Source of the DNA: Hyphomicrobium sp.
GTDB taxonomy: Bacteria; Pseudomonadota; Alphaproteobacteria; Rhizobiales; Hyphomicrobiaceae
DNA length: 64,000 nt
Direction: 5' to 3'
Assembly: GCA_017512425.1 (NCBI GenBank)
Contig: JAFWGI010000003.1
Span: forward strand, 1-64,000
Within the stretch, counting starts at the first letter, position 1. Each line of letters starts with the position of its first letter. A program made the translations under genes and the position numbers. Below the pieces are notes generated by a model. It was not told where the DNA came from. It saw only the letters and a program-made list of their open reading frames with translations, and ran no database searches. Positions 42,687 to 52,409 of this stretch are shown in pieces.

Positions 42687-43013
42687 ATGACAGCAACCAA
42701 GCCGCGCATCAAACTCCCCGAGAGCGCCAAAATCGGCGACGTGATCGAGGTCAAGACCTTGGTCACGCATGTCATGGAGACCGGCCACCGCAAGGACAAG
42801 GACGGCAACCCGATTGCGCGCGATATCATCAATACCTTCATCGCGACGTTCGGCGACAAGGAAGTTTTCAGAGCCGAGCTTGGCCCCGGCATCTCCGCCA
42901 ATCCATATATCTCGTTTCAGATGCGCGTGCCTGGTCCGGGTACCTTTGAATTTGCCTGGATCGACGATAGCGGCACGAAAACCGTCGAGCTGACAACGCT
43001 CAATGTCATCTAA
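42687..43013 (+). CDS. soxZ: thiosulfate oxidation carrier complex protein SoxZ
   Basis: 108 residues, partner of SoxY. Typical phrases: IKLPESAKIGDVIEVKTLVTHVMETGHRKDKDG, then a beta-sandwich ending with FAWIDDSGTK. No signal peptide, as is normal because it is exported with SoxY. ATG 42687 has GAGGGG upstream. It overlaps the next gene by 11 bp. No soxXABCD is in the window. Confidence 0.9.
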   Translation: MTATKPRIKLPESAKIGDVIEVKTLVTHVMETGHRKDKDGNPIARDIINTFIATFGDKEVFRAELGPGISANPYISFQMRVPGPGTFEFAWIDDSGTKTVELTTLNVI

Positions 43014-43758
43014 ATTCTTCCGACGTCTTAGCGCGCGACTCCCGCTCGCACTTGTTCTGTCGCTTGTTGCGCTGTCTCCTGCGCAAGCCGAACGCGCGCG
43101 CTGTGGCTCTGTCAGTTTTGAAGGTCAAACGTTCAGCGTCTGCACCGCCAACCCGGCACAAGAAGCGTTCCGGTTGTTTCTCGATACACCGAGCGGCAAA
43201 AAATACGGACGGCTCGACGCAATCCCGTCCGACAAATTGCTGTTTGCGACCAACGCCGGCATGTACACGCCCGCTTATGAACCGGCGGGACTCTATGTCG
43301 AAAACGGCGTCACGAAGCGCCGCCTCAATACGCGCGCGTCGGGCTACGGCAACTTCCACCTCAATCCGAATGGCGTTTTCTGGATACGCAACGGCAAAGC
43401 CGCCGTCGCAACGTCCGCCGATTTCGCACGGCGCAAACCGGCTGCAGAACTTGCCACCCAATCGGGACCGATGCTCGTCATCGGCGGCAAGTTGCACCCG
43501 CGCTTCGACGACAACGGACCATCGCGCAACGTGCGCAACGGCATCGGCGTGACCGCCGCCGGCGACGTCGCTGTTGCGATTTCGGATGCGCCGGTATCGT
43601 TTGGCACATTCGCGCGGCTCTTCCGCGACAAGCTCAAATGCCCGAACGCGCTGTATTTCGACGGCAACGTCTCGCGGCTGCGCACACCCGGCGATCTGAT
43701 CCCCGAAATCGGCCCGCAACTCGGGCCCATCCTCGCCGTCTACGCGCGCAGCAACTAG
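43003..43758 (+). CDS. secreted phosphodiester glycosidase family protein
   Basis: 251 residues. Signal peptide ending AQA-E (about 29), then a domain of the NAGPA/phosphodiester-glycosidase type: LFATNAGMYTPAYEPAGLYVE, GNFHLNPNGVFWI, SGPMLVIGG, RNGIGVTAAGDV, ALYFDGNVSRL. Members cleave N-acetylglucosamine-phosphate linkages or act on cell wall sugars. It overlaps soxZ by 11 bp, so it is co-expressed with SoxYZ; a functional link is not known to me. Confidence 0.82.
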   Translation: MSSKFFRRLSARLPLALVLSLVALSPAQAERARCGSVSFEGQTFSVCTANPAQEAFRLFLDTPSGKKYGRLDAIPSDKLLFATNAGMYTPAYEPAGLYVENGVTKRRLNTRASGYGNFHLNPNGVFWIRNGKAAVATSADFARRKPAAELATQSGPMLVIGGKLHPRFDDNGPSRNVRNGIGVTAAGDVAVAISDAPVSFGTFARLFRDKLKCPNALYFDGNVSRLRTPGDLIPEIGPQLGPILAVYARSN

Positions 43759-43762
43759 CGCG

Positions 43763-45385
43763 TCACCCTGCGACCGCGCCGTCTTTCAGAAGCTTGTAGT
43801 TGATGCTGTCGAGCAGCGCCTCGAAACTCGCGTCGATGATGTTCGGTGACACACCGACCGTCGTCCACCGCTCGCCGCTTTGCGTATCGTGGCTTTCGAC
43901 CAGCACGCGCGTGACGGCGTCCGTGCCGCCTGCGCCGGCTTGCGTCAGGATACGAACCTTGTAATCGACAAGCTCGACGTTCTCGATGTGCTTCTGATAG
44001 CGCCCGAGGTCACGGCGCAACGCCGTATCGAGCGCGTTGACGGGACCGTTGCCTTCCCCAACCGACACGAGCGGCTGATCTCCACCGGCGATCGAAACGC
44101 TGACGATCGCCTGCGATTGCGTCGCACTGCGGCCGTTTCCGTCCGCCGGACGCTCGACGATCACGCGGAAGCTATCGACCGCAAAATAACGCGGCACCTC
44201 ATCCAGCATACGCCGGGCCAGCAGTTCGAACGAGGCTTCCGCCGCCTCATAGGAATAGCCGCCATCTTCACGCAGCTTGACTTCATCGAGCAGCGCCTGA
44301 ACCTTCCCGTCATCCGTGCCAGCGCCAAGGCCAAGCCGTTCGAGCGCTGCCAGCATCGACGACCGCCCACCCTGCTTGGAGACCAGGATGCGCCGCTCGT
44401 TGCCGACGCTTTCGGGCCGGACGTGTTCGTAGGTGCCAGGATCTTTCAAAAGCGCCGACGCGTGAATTCCGGCCTTGGTCGCGAATGCACTTTCGCCGAC
44501 ATACGGCGCGTGCCGGTCGGGCGCTTCGTTCAAAACTTCGTCCAGCACGCGGCTCGCGTGGGTCAGCTTCTGCAGCCGCTCCGGCGTCACGCCCGTCTCG
44601 AAGTGATTGGCGAATTCGCTTTTGAGCAGCAGCGTCGGGATGATCGACGTCATGTTGGCGTTGCCGCAGCGCTCGCCAAGACCATTGAGCGTGCCCTGCA
44701 CCTGACGCACGCCAGCACGGATCGCCATCAGCGTATTGGCGACGGCGTTCTCGGTATCGTTATGCGTGTGAATGCCAAGGTTCGCACCCGGCACGTGCTT
44801 GGCGACATCAGCGACAATCTCGGAGACTTCGTGCGGAAGTGTCCCGCCGTTGGTATCGCAGAGCACGACCCAGCGCGCACCAGCGTCGTAGGCCTTTTTC
44901 GCGACGCTGAGCGCATACGCACGGTTGCCTTTGTAGCCGTCGAAGAAATGCTCGCAATCGATCATCGCCTCGCGCTGCGTCTCGACGACAGCACGCACCG
45001 ACTGATCGATCGCATCCAGATTTTCGTCGTTCGTGATGCCGAGCGCCACGCGGACATGGTAGTCCCAAGACTTGGCGACAAGGCAGATGCTATCCGCCTT
45101 CGATTGTAGGACGGCCTGCAAGCCAGGATCGTTGCCGACCGAGCGGCCGGCGCGCTTCGTCATGCCAAAGGCCGTGAACCGCGCCGACTTCAAATCGGGC
45201 CGGGTCGCGAACAGCTCACTATCCGTCGTATTCGCGCCGGGGTATCCGCCTTCGATGTAGTCGAGGCCGAGATCGTCGAGGACGCGCATGATGCGCCGCT
45301 TGTCGGACAGCGAAAAATCGACACCCGTCGTCTGCGCGCCGTCGCGCAGCGTCGTGTCGAAAAGATAAAGCCGCTCTTTGGTCAT
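43763..45385 (-). CDS. cimA: (R)-citramalate synthase
   Basis: 540 residues. HMGL-like barrel (YLFDTTLRDGAQTTGVDFS at 7-25; GIHTHNDTENAVANTL with the metal His; GTLNGLGERCGNANM) and the C-terminal LeuA-type regulatory domain (about 410-530). It joins pyruvate and acetyl-CoA to make citramalate, the threonine-independent route to isoleucine; the C-terminal domain usually mediates isoleucine feedback. The fused length and early DTTLRDGAQ separate it from LeuA. Confidence 0.88.
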   Translation of the reverse strand: MTKERLYLFDTTLRDGAQTTGVDFSLSDKRRIMRVLDDLGLDYIEGGYPGANTTDSELFATRPDLKSARFTAFGMTKRAGRSVGNDPGLQAVLQSKADSICLVAKSWDYHVRVALGITNDENLDAIDQSVRAVVETQREAMIDCEHFFDGYKGNRAYALSVAKKAYDAGARWVVLCDTNGGTLPHEVSEIVADVAKHVPGANLGIHTHNDTENAVANTLMAIRAGVRQVQGTLNGLGERCGNANMTSIIPTLLLKSEFANHFETGVTPERLQKLTHASRVLDEVLNEAPDRHAPYVGESAFATKAGIHASALLKDPGTYEHVRPESVGNERRILVSKQGGRSSMLAALERLGLGAGTDDGKVQALLDEVKLREDGGYSYEAAEASFELLARRMLDEVPRYFAVDSFRVIVERPADGNGRSATQSQAIVSVSIAGGDQPLVSVGEGNGPVNALDTALRRDLGRYQKHIENVELVDYKVRILTQAGAGGTDAVTRVLVESHDTQSGERWTTVGVSPNIIDASFEALLDSINYKLLKDGAVAG

Positions 45386-45422
45386 TAGGGAACCGGAAAA
45401 CTCAAAGTCTACGCACGTCGCG

Positions 45423-45938
45423 TTATTGTTTCGTTGCCGGGGCTGCGCTGCTCGACGCTGCCGGCTTCAGCTGTTTGATCATCGTTGTGTTCGACAGCCA
45501 TTGATCGTCGAGCGGTATGGAGTTGCGCTGCGTTGCGCCAAATCCGTGCCGCTCGAAAAACTCATGCGCCGTATCGCTGGCATCGACGGAAAGCACCTCC
45601 GCACCACGCGCAGCCGCGATCTTTTCGAGCGCTGCGAGCAATGCGGTGCCGACACCTTCGCCTGCGTAATACGGGTGCACGAACAGCATGTCGATTGTCT
45701 TATTGTCCTTGAGCGACCCGAAGCCGAGGTATTCGCCGTCAACCTGCACGACAAGCGTTAACGATTGCGCAAGCCGCTGCGCGAACGCGTTTGCGTCCTC
45801 CGCCGCCATTGCCCAGGCGGCACGCTGATCTTCGTCATAGTCGTCCTGCGTCAATTCCTCGATCGACTGCGCGAAGAGTTCGCGCAAGGCCATCGTATCG
45901 CCCGGTAGAAACGGCCTGAGCGGAAAGTCCTCGCTCAT
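45423..45938 (-). CDS. GNAT family N-acetyltransferase
   Basis: 171 residues. Acetyl-CoA loop [27 protein letters not shown] with the A-G-E-G-V-G core, and the C-terminal strand [17 protein letters not shown], are diagnostic. The start overlaps the cysS stop (ATGA), so it is co-translated with cysS and precedes cimA by 37 bp. Substrate unknown; a short Ala-rich tail follows the domain. Confidence 0.85.
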   Translation of the reverse strand: MSEDFPLRPFLPGDTMALRELFAQSIEELTQDDYDEDQRAAWAMAAEDANAFAQRLAQSLTLVVQVDGEYLGFGSLKDNKTIDMLFVHPYYAGEGVGTALLAALEKIAAARGAEVLSVDASDTAHEFFERHGFGATQRNSIPLDDQWLSNTTMIKQLKPAASSSAAPATKQ

Positions 45939-47353
45939 CGCGCGACCTCCCAGGTCGTCTCGATCTCGCCGGTATCCTTGTTCTTCGTATCCTTCAGCGC
46001 GATACCCATCGCCGCCAGCTCATCGCGGATGCGGTCACTTTCCTTGAAGTCTTTTGCGGCCCTCGCCGCCTTACGCGCTGAAATCAGCCTAGTTATCTTT
46101 GGATCGTCAGCGACTTGCGCAGTTCGCAGTGCGCGGGCAGCTCCCGGCAACTCGATACCTTCGAAGCCTAGCAATTGAAGCCCCAATCGGAAGTTTACTC
46201 GTGCGGTAGTGTCCCCTGCCTTCGCCGATTTGAACAAGCCGTGCATTTGCGTGACAAACAACGGAGTATTCAGGTCGTCCAGCAACGGATGGCCGTCGAG
46301 TAAATGCGCCTCGTACGCGCCGACGTTAGTTCCGAAGGCGATTTCCGACCAACGATTCAAGATCGAATGTGCCTCCTCCAGTCGCTTGGCTGTGAAATCA
46401 ATTGGTTCACGATAATGCGTCATCAGCATTGCAAGGCGCAGCACTTCGCCCGGCCACTTGCGGCCGCCAAACTTCTCAGTCTCCAGCAACTCATTGATCG
46501 TCACGAAGTTGCCGAGGCTCTTACTCATCTTCTCGCCTTCGACCTGCAGGAAGCCGTTGTGCATCCAAGTATTGGCCATCACAGGCGTGCCATGCGCGCA
46601 GCGCGACTGCGCGATTTCGTTCTCATGATGCGGGAAAATCAAATCGAGACCGCCGCCGTGAATGTCGAACACCTCTCCCAAATAACGCGCGCTCATCGCC
46701 GAGCACTCGATATGCCAGCCCGGCCGTCCGCGCCCCCACGGGCTCTCCCAGCCCGGCTGATGCGGCTCGGACAACTTCCACAAAACGAAGTCGCCCGGAT
46801 TTTTCTTGTGCGCCTCGACTTCAACGCGTGCGCCCGCCTGCTGGTCGTCAAGATTGCGGTTTGAAAGCTCGCCGTAGTCTTTCATCGAGCGGACGTCGAA
46901 CAGCACTTCACCCGCCGCGACGTAGGCGTACCCCTTCGCCAACAGCGCGACGATGATATCGATCATCTGCTGGATGTGGTCCGTCGCGCGCGGCTCGTGC
47001 GTCGGCCGCAGCACACCAAGCGCCGCGATGTCCTTATGAAACTGCGCGGCCGTCTCCTCGGTCAGCTTCCGGATGCCAGCTTCCGGTGCCATGTCCGGAT
47101 AGCGCTCGGCGGCGCGCGCGTTGATCTTGTCGTCGACATCCGTGATGTTGCGGACGTAGGTCACGTGCGCCTCGCCGTAGATATGCCGCAGCAGCCGGAA
47201 CAGCACGTCGAACACGATGACCGGCCGCGCGTTGCCGATGTGCGCATAGTCGTAGACCGTCGGACCGCAGACATACATGCGCACATTCTTCGGATCGATC
47301 GGCGCGAAGGGCGCCTTTGTGCGGGTCAGCGTGTTGTAGAGGTTGAGCTTCAC
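45935..47353 (-). CDS. cysS: cysteine-tRNA ligase
   Basis: 472 residues. Class I synthetase: HIGH motif as [11 protein letters not shown], zinc-binding ECSAMS and [10 protein letters not shown] region, KMSKS as EKMSKSLGN. Charges tRNA-Cys. I start at the GTG at 47353 because GAGGA lies 6-7 nt upstream and family members begin with KLYNTLTR at this position; ATG at 47425 and the open frame to 47614 are longer alternatives. First gene of the cysS-GNAT-cimA run. Confidence 0.93.
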   Translation of the reverse strand: MKLNLYNTLTRTKAPFAPIDPKNVRMYVCGPTVYDYAHIGNARPVIVFDVLFRLLRHIYGEAHVTYVRNITDVDDKINARAAERYPDMAPEAGIRKLTEETAAQFHKDIAALGVLRPTHEPRATDHIQQMIDIIVALLAKGYAYVAAGEVLFDVRSMKDYGELSNRNLDDQQAGARVEVEAHKKNPGDFVLWKLSEPHQPGWESPWGRGRPGWHIECSAMSARYLGEVFDIHGGGLDLIFPHHENEIAQSRCAHGTPVMANTWMHNGFLQVEGEKMSKSLGNFVTINELLETEKFGGRKWPGEVLRLAMLMTHYREPIDFTAKRLEEAHSILNRWSEIAFGTNVGAYEAHLLDGHPLLDDLNTPLFVTQMHGLFKSAKAGDTTARVNFRLGLQLLGFEGIELPGAARALRTAQVADDPKITRLISARKAARAAKDFKESDRIRDELAAMGIALKDTKNKDTGEIETTWEVAR

Positions 47354-47640
47354 TGAAGTCCTCGTCGGTCGCGGCCGTTCACCACGGATGAACGGACCAA
47401 ATTTGGCTGAGTCGAAGTATGCCATAGCCGGAAACCGCGGGGATAACTTAGCCCCGGTTTTGACGCAACCGCCGCCACGCGACCGCAAAGCTCTGAACAA
47501 CCTTGCAAAACGCGGATCGTCGCAATTGCTCCGCATTGACCCTCTATTCCGGGACCGGTTAGGGTCGGGCCAGAATGTACCGGGCGCGGGCGCGCTGCCC
47601 GAGGGACGGGCCACACGCGCCGCAAAAGGGAACTACTGGT

Positions 47641-48870
47641 TTGAAGGTCGCAGGCGCTTCATTGAGAAAATCCGCCCACCGCGTCTTGGCGTTTGCCGTC
47701 ATCAGCGCCGGATTGAGCGCGGCGGCATTGCAGGCCAATGCGCAGAGCTGGTGGCCGTTCGGCAACGACGAACCCCGCCGCCCGTCCGAGCCGATGAACC
47801 GTCCGGCACCGCAACCGATCCCAGCGCCCATTCCGCAGCCGCCGCCGCAGGCGATGCCGCCACAGAGCCCGCCCTCGCCGCAGGGCACCGCGAATTGGGC
47901 CACCAAGAACCCAATCTGCTTACAGCTCGAACAACGTCTCGTGCAGGAAGGCCAGAAGGGCACGCTGACGCAAAGCCGCCTGCCGCAGATCGAAGCCGAG
48001 ATGCGTACCGTCGACCGTACGTTTAACGTCGGGGCCTCAAAGCTCGACAGCAGTTGCTATGAGTTCTTCCTATTCACGAAGAGCTTCCGCAACACGCCAC
48101 AGTGCAAGGAGCTCGCGCGCCAGGTCGACGTCGCCAAGCGCCGCCTCGGCGAATTGGAAGCCCAGCGCCAGGAAGCCATGGGCTCAACCGGCCGTTCGTT
48201 CAAAGACGACATTATCCGCGAGCTGGCCCACAACAACTGCGGCGCCAACTATGTCGACCAGGCGCGCCGCCGCGACGGCGGCGGCATGTGGCAGGACGAG
48301 GAAACGCTGGGCAACAGCACGTGGACGCCGCATGGCAATAGCGGCGTCGCGACGTATCGCACGCTCTGCGTCCGGCTCTGCGATGGCTACTATTTCCCGG
48401 TCAGCTTCTCGACGCTGCCGAGCCACTTCGCGCAAGATGCCGAAGCCTGCACGTCGCGCTGCGCTGCGCCGACAGAGTTGTATTACTACCCAAACCCGGG
48501 TGGCGCGGTCGATCAATCCGTCGCGCTGACGACGCAGGAGCCGTACACCAAGCTGCGCGTCGCGTTCCGCTACCGCAAGGAATATGTCAACGGCTGCTCG
48601 TGCAAAGAGGCCGAGTATGTGCCGGATGGCGCGGCACCAGACAAGAAGGCCGACAGCGGCGGCGCGGTGCCGAAGACGTCGGCTTCTCCAGCGCGCCGTG
48701 CCGATGTGATCGACAATTCACTGACGACTGGCTCGACATCGATCCCGGCGACAGAAGGCGAAGCGGCACCCGCTTCTGCACCGGTGGAAACTTCTCCGGC
48801 AGCGACGGCATCGGCTCCCGCACCCGAACCAGCCGCCGGCGGATGGGCAACCGAAACGCAGCCGCAATAA
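47641..48870 (+). CDS. DUF2865 domain protein, secreted
   Basis: 409 residues from a TTG at 47641, which begins a standard signal peptide (to about NAQS). Mature part: Pro-rich segment (50-80), the DUF2865 core with many Cys (NPICLQLEQRL, SSCYEFFLFTKSFRNTPQC, NNCGANY, YRTLCVRLCDGYYFPVSFST, CSCKEAEYVPD), then a low-complexity Ala/Pro/Ser tail. The family is found in Rhizobiales and its function is unknown. ATG 47575 is an alternative start. AAGGG lies 10 nt upstream of the TTG. Confidence 0.75.
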   Translation: MKVAGASLRKSAHRVLAFAVISAGLSAAALQANAQSWWPFGNDEPRRPSEPMNRPAPQPIPAPIPQPPPQAMPPQSPPSPQGTANWATKNPICLQLEQRLVQEGQKGTLTQSRLPQIEAEMRTVDRTFNVGASKLDSSCYEFFLFTKSFRNTPQCKELARQVDVAKRRLGELEAQRQEAMGSTGRSFKDDIIRELAHNNCGANYVDQARRRDGGGMWQDEETLGNSTWTPHGNSGVATYRTLCVRLCDGYYFPVSFSTLPSHFAQDAEACTSRCAAPTELYYYPNPGGAVDQSVALTTQEPYTKLRVAFRYRKEYVNGCSCKEAEYVPDGAAPDKKADSGGAVPKTSASPARRADVIDNSLTTGSTSIPATEGEAAPASAPVETSPAATASAPAPEPAAGGWATETQPQ

Positions 48871-48898
48871 AAGTCCCATGATAGACGCAGCGGCGTTG

Positions 48899-50269
48899 TC
48901 AGCCGATTGCGCCACTGAGGCGTGCGGCGGCGCGCGTGCGCCCGATCAACGGCAGCAGCGTTTTCAAATCGGGCCCGGCTTCCTGTGCCGTCAGCGCCAT
49001 GCGCAACGGATGAAACAGCGCTTTGCCTTTGGCGCCGGTCTCAGTCTTGATCGCGCTCGTCCACTGGCCCCACGTTTCCGTCGACCACGGCTCTCGCGGA
49101 AGTAACGCCAGAGCTTTTGCGGCGAAGTCTGCGTCCTCGATGACTGGCGTAATCGCACCATTGGCAACGGTCGACCACGTATCGACGTCATCGAAAATCG
49201 TGAGATTACCGCGTACCGCATCCCAGAAAGCAGCTCCTGGCGTAATGCCTTTCGCATCGAGACGGGCGGCGACATCGGCGTAGCTCAGCTTGTGCAGCAG
49301 CTTCGCATTCAATGATTTAAGATCTTCGACGTCAAAGCGCCCCGGCGCCGTTGAAATCTTGCCGAGGTCGAACATCTCCGCCAGATCGCCGGTCTGCGTG
49401 TGCGGTTCGATCGCGTCTGAGGTTCCAACCAGCGCCGCATGGCTGAGCACCGCCATCGGCTCCAGGCCCGCGTCACGGAAGCTCTGCACCGACAGCGCGC
49501 CGAGACGTTTTGACAACGCGTGACCGTCAGCGCCGATCAACAGGCTGTGATGGCCAAATGCGGGTGCAGCACCTCCCAGCGCCTCGAAGATCGCAAGCTG
49601 CACGCCCGTGTTGGTCACGTGATCTTCACCGCGCACGATGTGCGTGATGCCAAAATCGATATCATCGACGACGCTCGTAAACGTATAGAGATACGTTCCG
49701 TCGCCGCGGATCAGCACCGGATCGGACAGCGAACCAAGATCGACGGACTGATCGTCACGAATAAGATCGCGCCACGAAATCATCGTCGGCCGGGGCACGC
49801 CCACCTGTCCGTTGTCCGTGTTCGGCAAACGGAACCGCCAGTGCGGCCTGCGCCCCGCAGTTTCGTGCGCTGCGATTTCATCTTTGGTCAGCTTCAACGC
49901 CGCGCGGTCGTAGATCGGCGGGCGATGCATCGCAAGTTGACGTTTCCGTCGCCGATCAAGCTCTTCTTCCGTCTCGAAGCACGGATAGAGCACGCCTTCG
50001 GCCTTCAACTGGGCGGCGGCTTCGTCGTAACGCGCGGTGCGGTCGGACTGCTTGGCTTCGCTGTCCCATTTCAAGCCGAGCCACGTCAGATCATCGCGGA
50101 TTGCCTGCGCGAATTCCTCGGTCGAGCGCTCCCGGTCGGTATCGTCGAGGCGCAGCAAAAACGTCCCGCCGTACTTCTGCGCATAAAGCCAGTTGAGCAC
50201 AGCCGTGCGCACGTTGCCGATGTGGATACGGCCAGTCGGACTGGGTGCAAAGCGGACGCGGGCGGTCAT
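48899..50269 (-). CDS. gltX: glutamate-tRNA ligase, second type
   Basis: 456 residues. HIGH as [17 protein letters not shown], the KMSKS variant [13 protein letters not shown], and the Rossmann insert [16 protein letters not shown] strand. Alphaproteobacteria usually carry two such enzymes; this shorter form with SKRLG rather than SKRHG is, from memory, like GltX2, which can serve tRNA-Gln mischarging. Which tRNA it charges here cannot be read from the sequence. Follows nadE by 114 bp on the same strand. Confidence 0.87.
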   Translation of the reverse strand: MTARVRFAPSPTGRIHIGNVRTAVLNWLYAQKYGGTFLLRLDDTDRERSTEEFAQAIRDDLTWLGLKWDSEAKQSDRTARYDEAAAQLKAEGVLYPCFETEEELDRRRKRQLAMHRPPIYDRAALKLTKDEIAAHETAGRRPHWRFRLPNTDNGQVGVPRPTMISWRDLIRDDQSVDLGSLSDPVLIRGDGTYLYTFTSVVDDIDFGITHIVRGEDHVTNTGVQLAIFEALGGAAPAFGHHSLLIGADGHALSKRLGALSVQSFRDAGLEPMAVLSHAALVGTSDAIEPHTQTGDLAEMFDLGKISTAPGRFDVEDLKSLNAKLLHKLSYADVAARLDAKGITPGAAFWDAVRGNLTIFDDVDTWSTVANGAITPVIEDADFAAKALALLPREPWSTETWGQWTSAIKTETGAKGKALFHPLRMALTAQEAGPDLKTLLPLIGRTRAAARLSGAIG

Positions 50270-50383
50270 AGCGAGCTCATGAATTGGTGCAGCGGCGCGG
50301 CGCCGCCGGGATCGGCGGGCACCCTAGCCTGCTCGCCCGCGAAGGCAAGGGCTGCGGGCGGGTATGGATTTGCCGAAAGCGCG

Positions 50384-52123
50384 TCAAGATCGCTCGTCGT
50401 CGGCCTGCGGCGCTTGCACGAGCTTCTTCATAGCCCTCTGACCACCGGACGGCGCGGCCGCCATATCTTCACGGAACGCGTTGGTGATCGGATAGCGGCG
50501 GTCGCGGCCGAAATTCTTCGACGAAATTTTGACGCCGGGCGCGGCCTGCCGCCGCTTGTATTCGGCGAGGTACAGCAGCCGCTCGATTTTCTTGACGACT
50601 TCCGGCGCGTGGCCCCGCTCAACGACGGCGCTGAGTGGCATTTCGCTTTCGACCAGACACCGCAGAATATCGTCGAGCGCTTCGTATGGCGGAAGTGAAT
50701 CCTGGTCGGTCTGGTTTGCGCGCAGCTCGGCAGTCGGCGCTTTCGTCAGAATGCGCTCTGGTATGACGTCCCCCGCAGGCCCAAGGCCGCCTTCGGGGCG
50801 ATGCGCATTCCGCCAACGCGACAGCGCATAGACTTCAAGCTTGTAGAGATCCTTGATCGGGTTGTAGCCGCCATTCATGTCGCCATAGAGCGTCGCGTAG
50901 CCGACCGACATCTCGCTCTTGTTGCCGGTCGTCACGACCATGCCGCCGAACTTGTTCGAGATCGCCATCAAAATCGTTCCGCGCACACGGCTCTGCAGGT
51001 TTTCCTCCGTGATGCCCGGCTCGGTGCCCGCGAAGATATCCTTGAGGCCCCAGGTGATGCCGGCTACGGCGGGCTCGATCGAAACCTTGTCATAGCGAAT
51101 GCCGAGCGCTTTGGCGCACGCCTGTGCGTCGATGAGGCTATCATCCGACGTGAACTTCGATGGCAGCATAACGGCGTGCACTTTGTCAGCGCCTAGCGCA
51201 TCGACGGCCATCGCCGCGACAAGAGCGGAATCGATGCCGCCGGACAGCCCGAGCACGACGCCCGGAAACCGGTTCTTCGTCACATAATCCTTGAGACCGA
51301 GCACGCAGGCTGCATACGCCGCAGCGCTACCCTCCTCGATCGGCGCAATTTGGGATTTCGCACAGCGCCAACCCTGCGCGCCCTTCGACCATTCCGTGAT
51401 CGTAACAGCCTCACCCCACGCCGGCAGTTGCGCAGCCAAGCTGCGGTCCCCATTCAGAACGAACGACGCCCCGTCGAACACCAACTCGTCCTGCCCGCCA
51501 ACCTGGTTGACGTACACCAGCGGCAACCCGCTTTCCGTGACACGCGCCACCGCGACGTTCATGCGCCTGTCGGCCTTCGGCCAATCGAACGGCGAACCAT
51601 TCGGCGAGATCAGAATTTCCGCGCCGGTCTCGACGAGCGTCTCGACGACATCGGTACCCCAGATGTCTTCGCAGATCGGCACGCCGATACGCACACCGCG
51701 CACGCCGATCGGACCGGGCATCGGTCCGGATGCGAATACGCGCTTCTCGTCGAAGACGCCGTAGTTCGGCAGATCGACCTTGAGACGCACGCCTTCGATT
51801 TTTCCGCCGTCGAGCAGAGCAACCGCGTTGTAGAGTTTGCTCGCATCGCGCCAGATTGTTCCGATCAGAACGGCTGGACCGTCCTTGCAATCGTGCGCGA
51901 GCGCATCGAGCGCGGCATGCGTCGCGTCCTGAAACGCGGGCTTCAGAACCAAGTCTTCCGGCGGATAGCCGTTGAGGAAAAGCTCGGGAAAAACGATGAC
52001 ATCGGCACCGCCGCGCTGAGCGACCCGGTGGGCCTCGACGGCTTTTTTTGCATTTCCCGCGAGATCGCCGACGACCGGGTTCAACTGGGCGAGCGCTATT
52101 TTGAACGTCTGAGCTGTGGTCAT
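50384..52123 (-). CDS. nadE: glutamine-dependent NAD+ synthase
   Basis: 579 residues. N-terminal nitrilase-type glutaminase domain (about 1-250; VFPELFLNGYP with Glu, RLKVDLPNYGVFDE with Lys, GVPICEDIWG with Cys) fused to the synthetase domain with the PP-loop VLGLSGGIDSALVAAMA and the NKSEMSVGYATLYGD segment. Converts deamido-NAD to NAD with ammonia from glutamine. ATG 52123 begins the catalytic domain properly. Confidence 0.92.
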   Translation of the reverse strand: MTTAQTFKIALAQLNPVVGDLAGNAKKAVEAHRVAQRGGADVIVFPELFLNGYPPEDLVLKPAFQDATHAALDALAHDCKDGPAVLIGTIWRDASKLYNAVALLDGGKIEGVRLKVDLPNYGVFDEKRVFASGPMPGPIGVRGVRIGVPICEDIWGTDVVETLVETGAEILISPNGSPFDWPKADRRMNVAVARVTESGLPLVYVNQVGGQDELVFDGASFVLNGDRSLAAQLPAWGEAVTITEWSKGAQGWRCAKSQIAPIEEGSAAAYAACVLGLKDYVTKNRFPGVVLGLSGGIDSALVAAMAVDALGADKVHAVMLPSKFTSDDSLIDAQACAKALGIRYDKVSIEPAVAGITWGLKDIFAGTEPGITEENLQSRVRGTILMAISNKFGGMVVTTGNKSEMSVGYATLYGDMNGGYNPIKDLYKLEVYALSRWRNAHRPEGGLGPAGDVIPERILTKAPTAELRANQTDQDSLPPYEALDDILRCLVESEMPLSAVVERGHAPEVVKKIERLLYLAEYKRRQAAPGVKISSKNFGRDRRYPITNAFREDMAAAPSGGQRAMKKLVQAPQADDERS

Positions 52124-52202
52124 GGCGTGAGAGTTAGCATTCCGAAGCTCGTCGCGCCAAGCCTTCGCCCACGGCATGGCAAACCGGCGTCAACGCGCGA
52201 TT

Positions 52203-52364
52203 TCAATCTTCATCAATATCGTCGCAAGGAATGGGAAACTCCCAATCGGGCACCCAACACATGCCGCCGCCGGTGACGGTTGCATGGGCGTCAGAGCCGC
52301 CAACGCTGGCCATCGCGACGACGACCAGCGCGGCCATACCGAACTTAGCGGCCCATTTCCACAT
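52203..52364 (-). CDS. very small secreted protein
   Basis: 53 residues, found by reading the gap between nadE and the DAHP synthase. A full signal peptide (MWKWAAKFGMAALVVVAMAS, cleavage after SDAHA) leads to a mature peptide of about 26 residues with two Cys (GGGMCWVPDW, PIPCDDIDED), acidic at its end. GAGG stands 10 nt before the ATG. Function unknown; it may form one disulfide in the periplasm. Confidence 0.55.
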   Translation of the reverse strand: MWKWAAKFGMAALVVVAMASVGGSDAHATVTGGGMCWVPDWEFPIPCDDIDED

Positions 52365-52409
52365 CGCGCTTCAGCCTCGCGAGGTCGACCGTGCAGTGCG
52401 GCTCTCGTC

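Noticed and set aside
43880..45109. Plus-strand frame of 409 codons opposite cimA
   Set aside because: Antisense to cimA with shadow-like composition.
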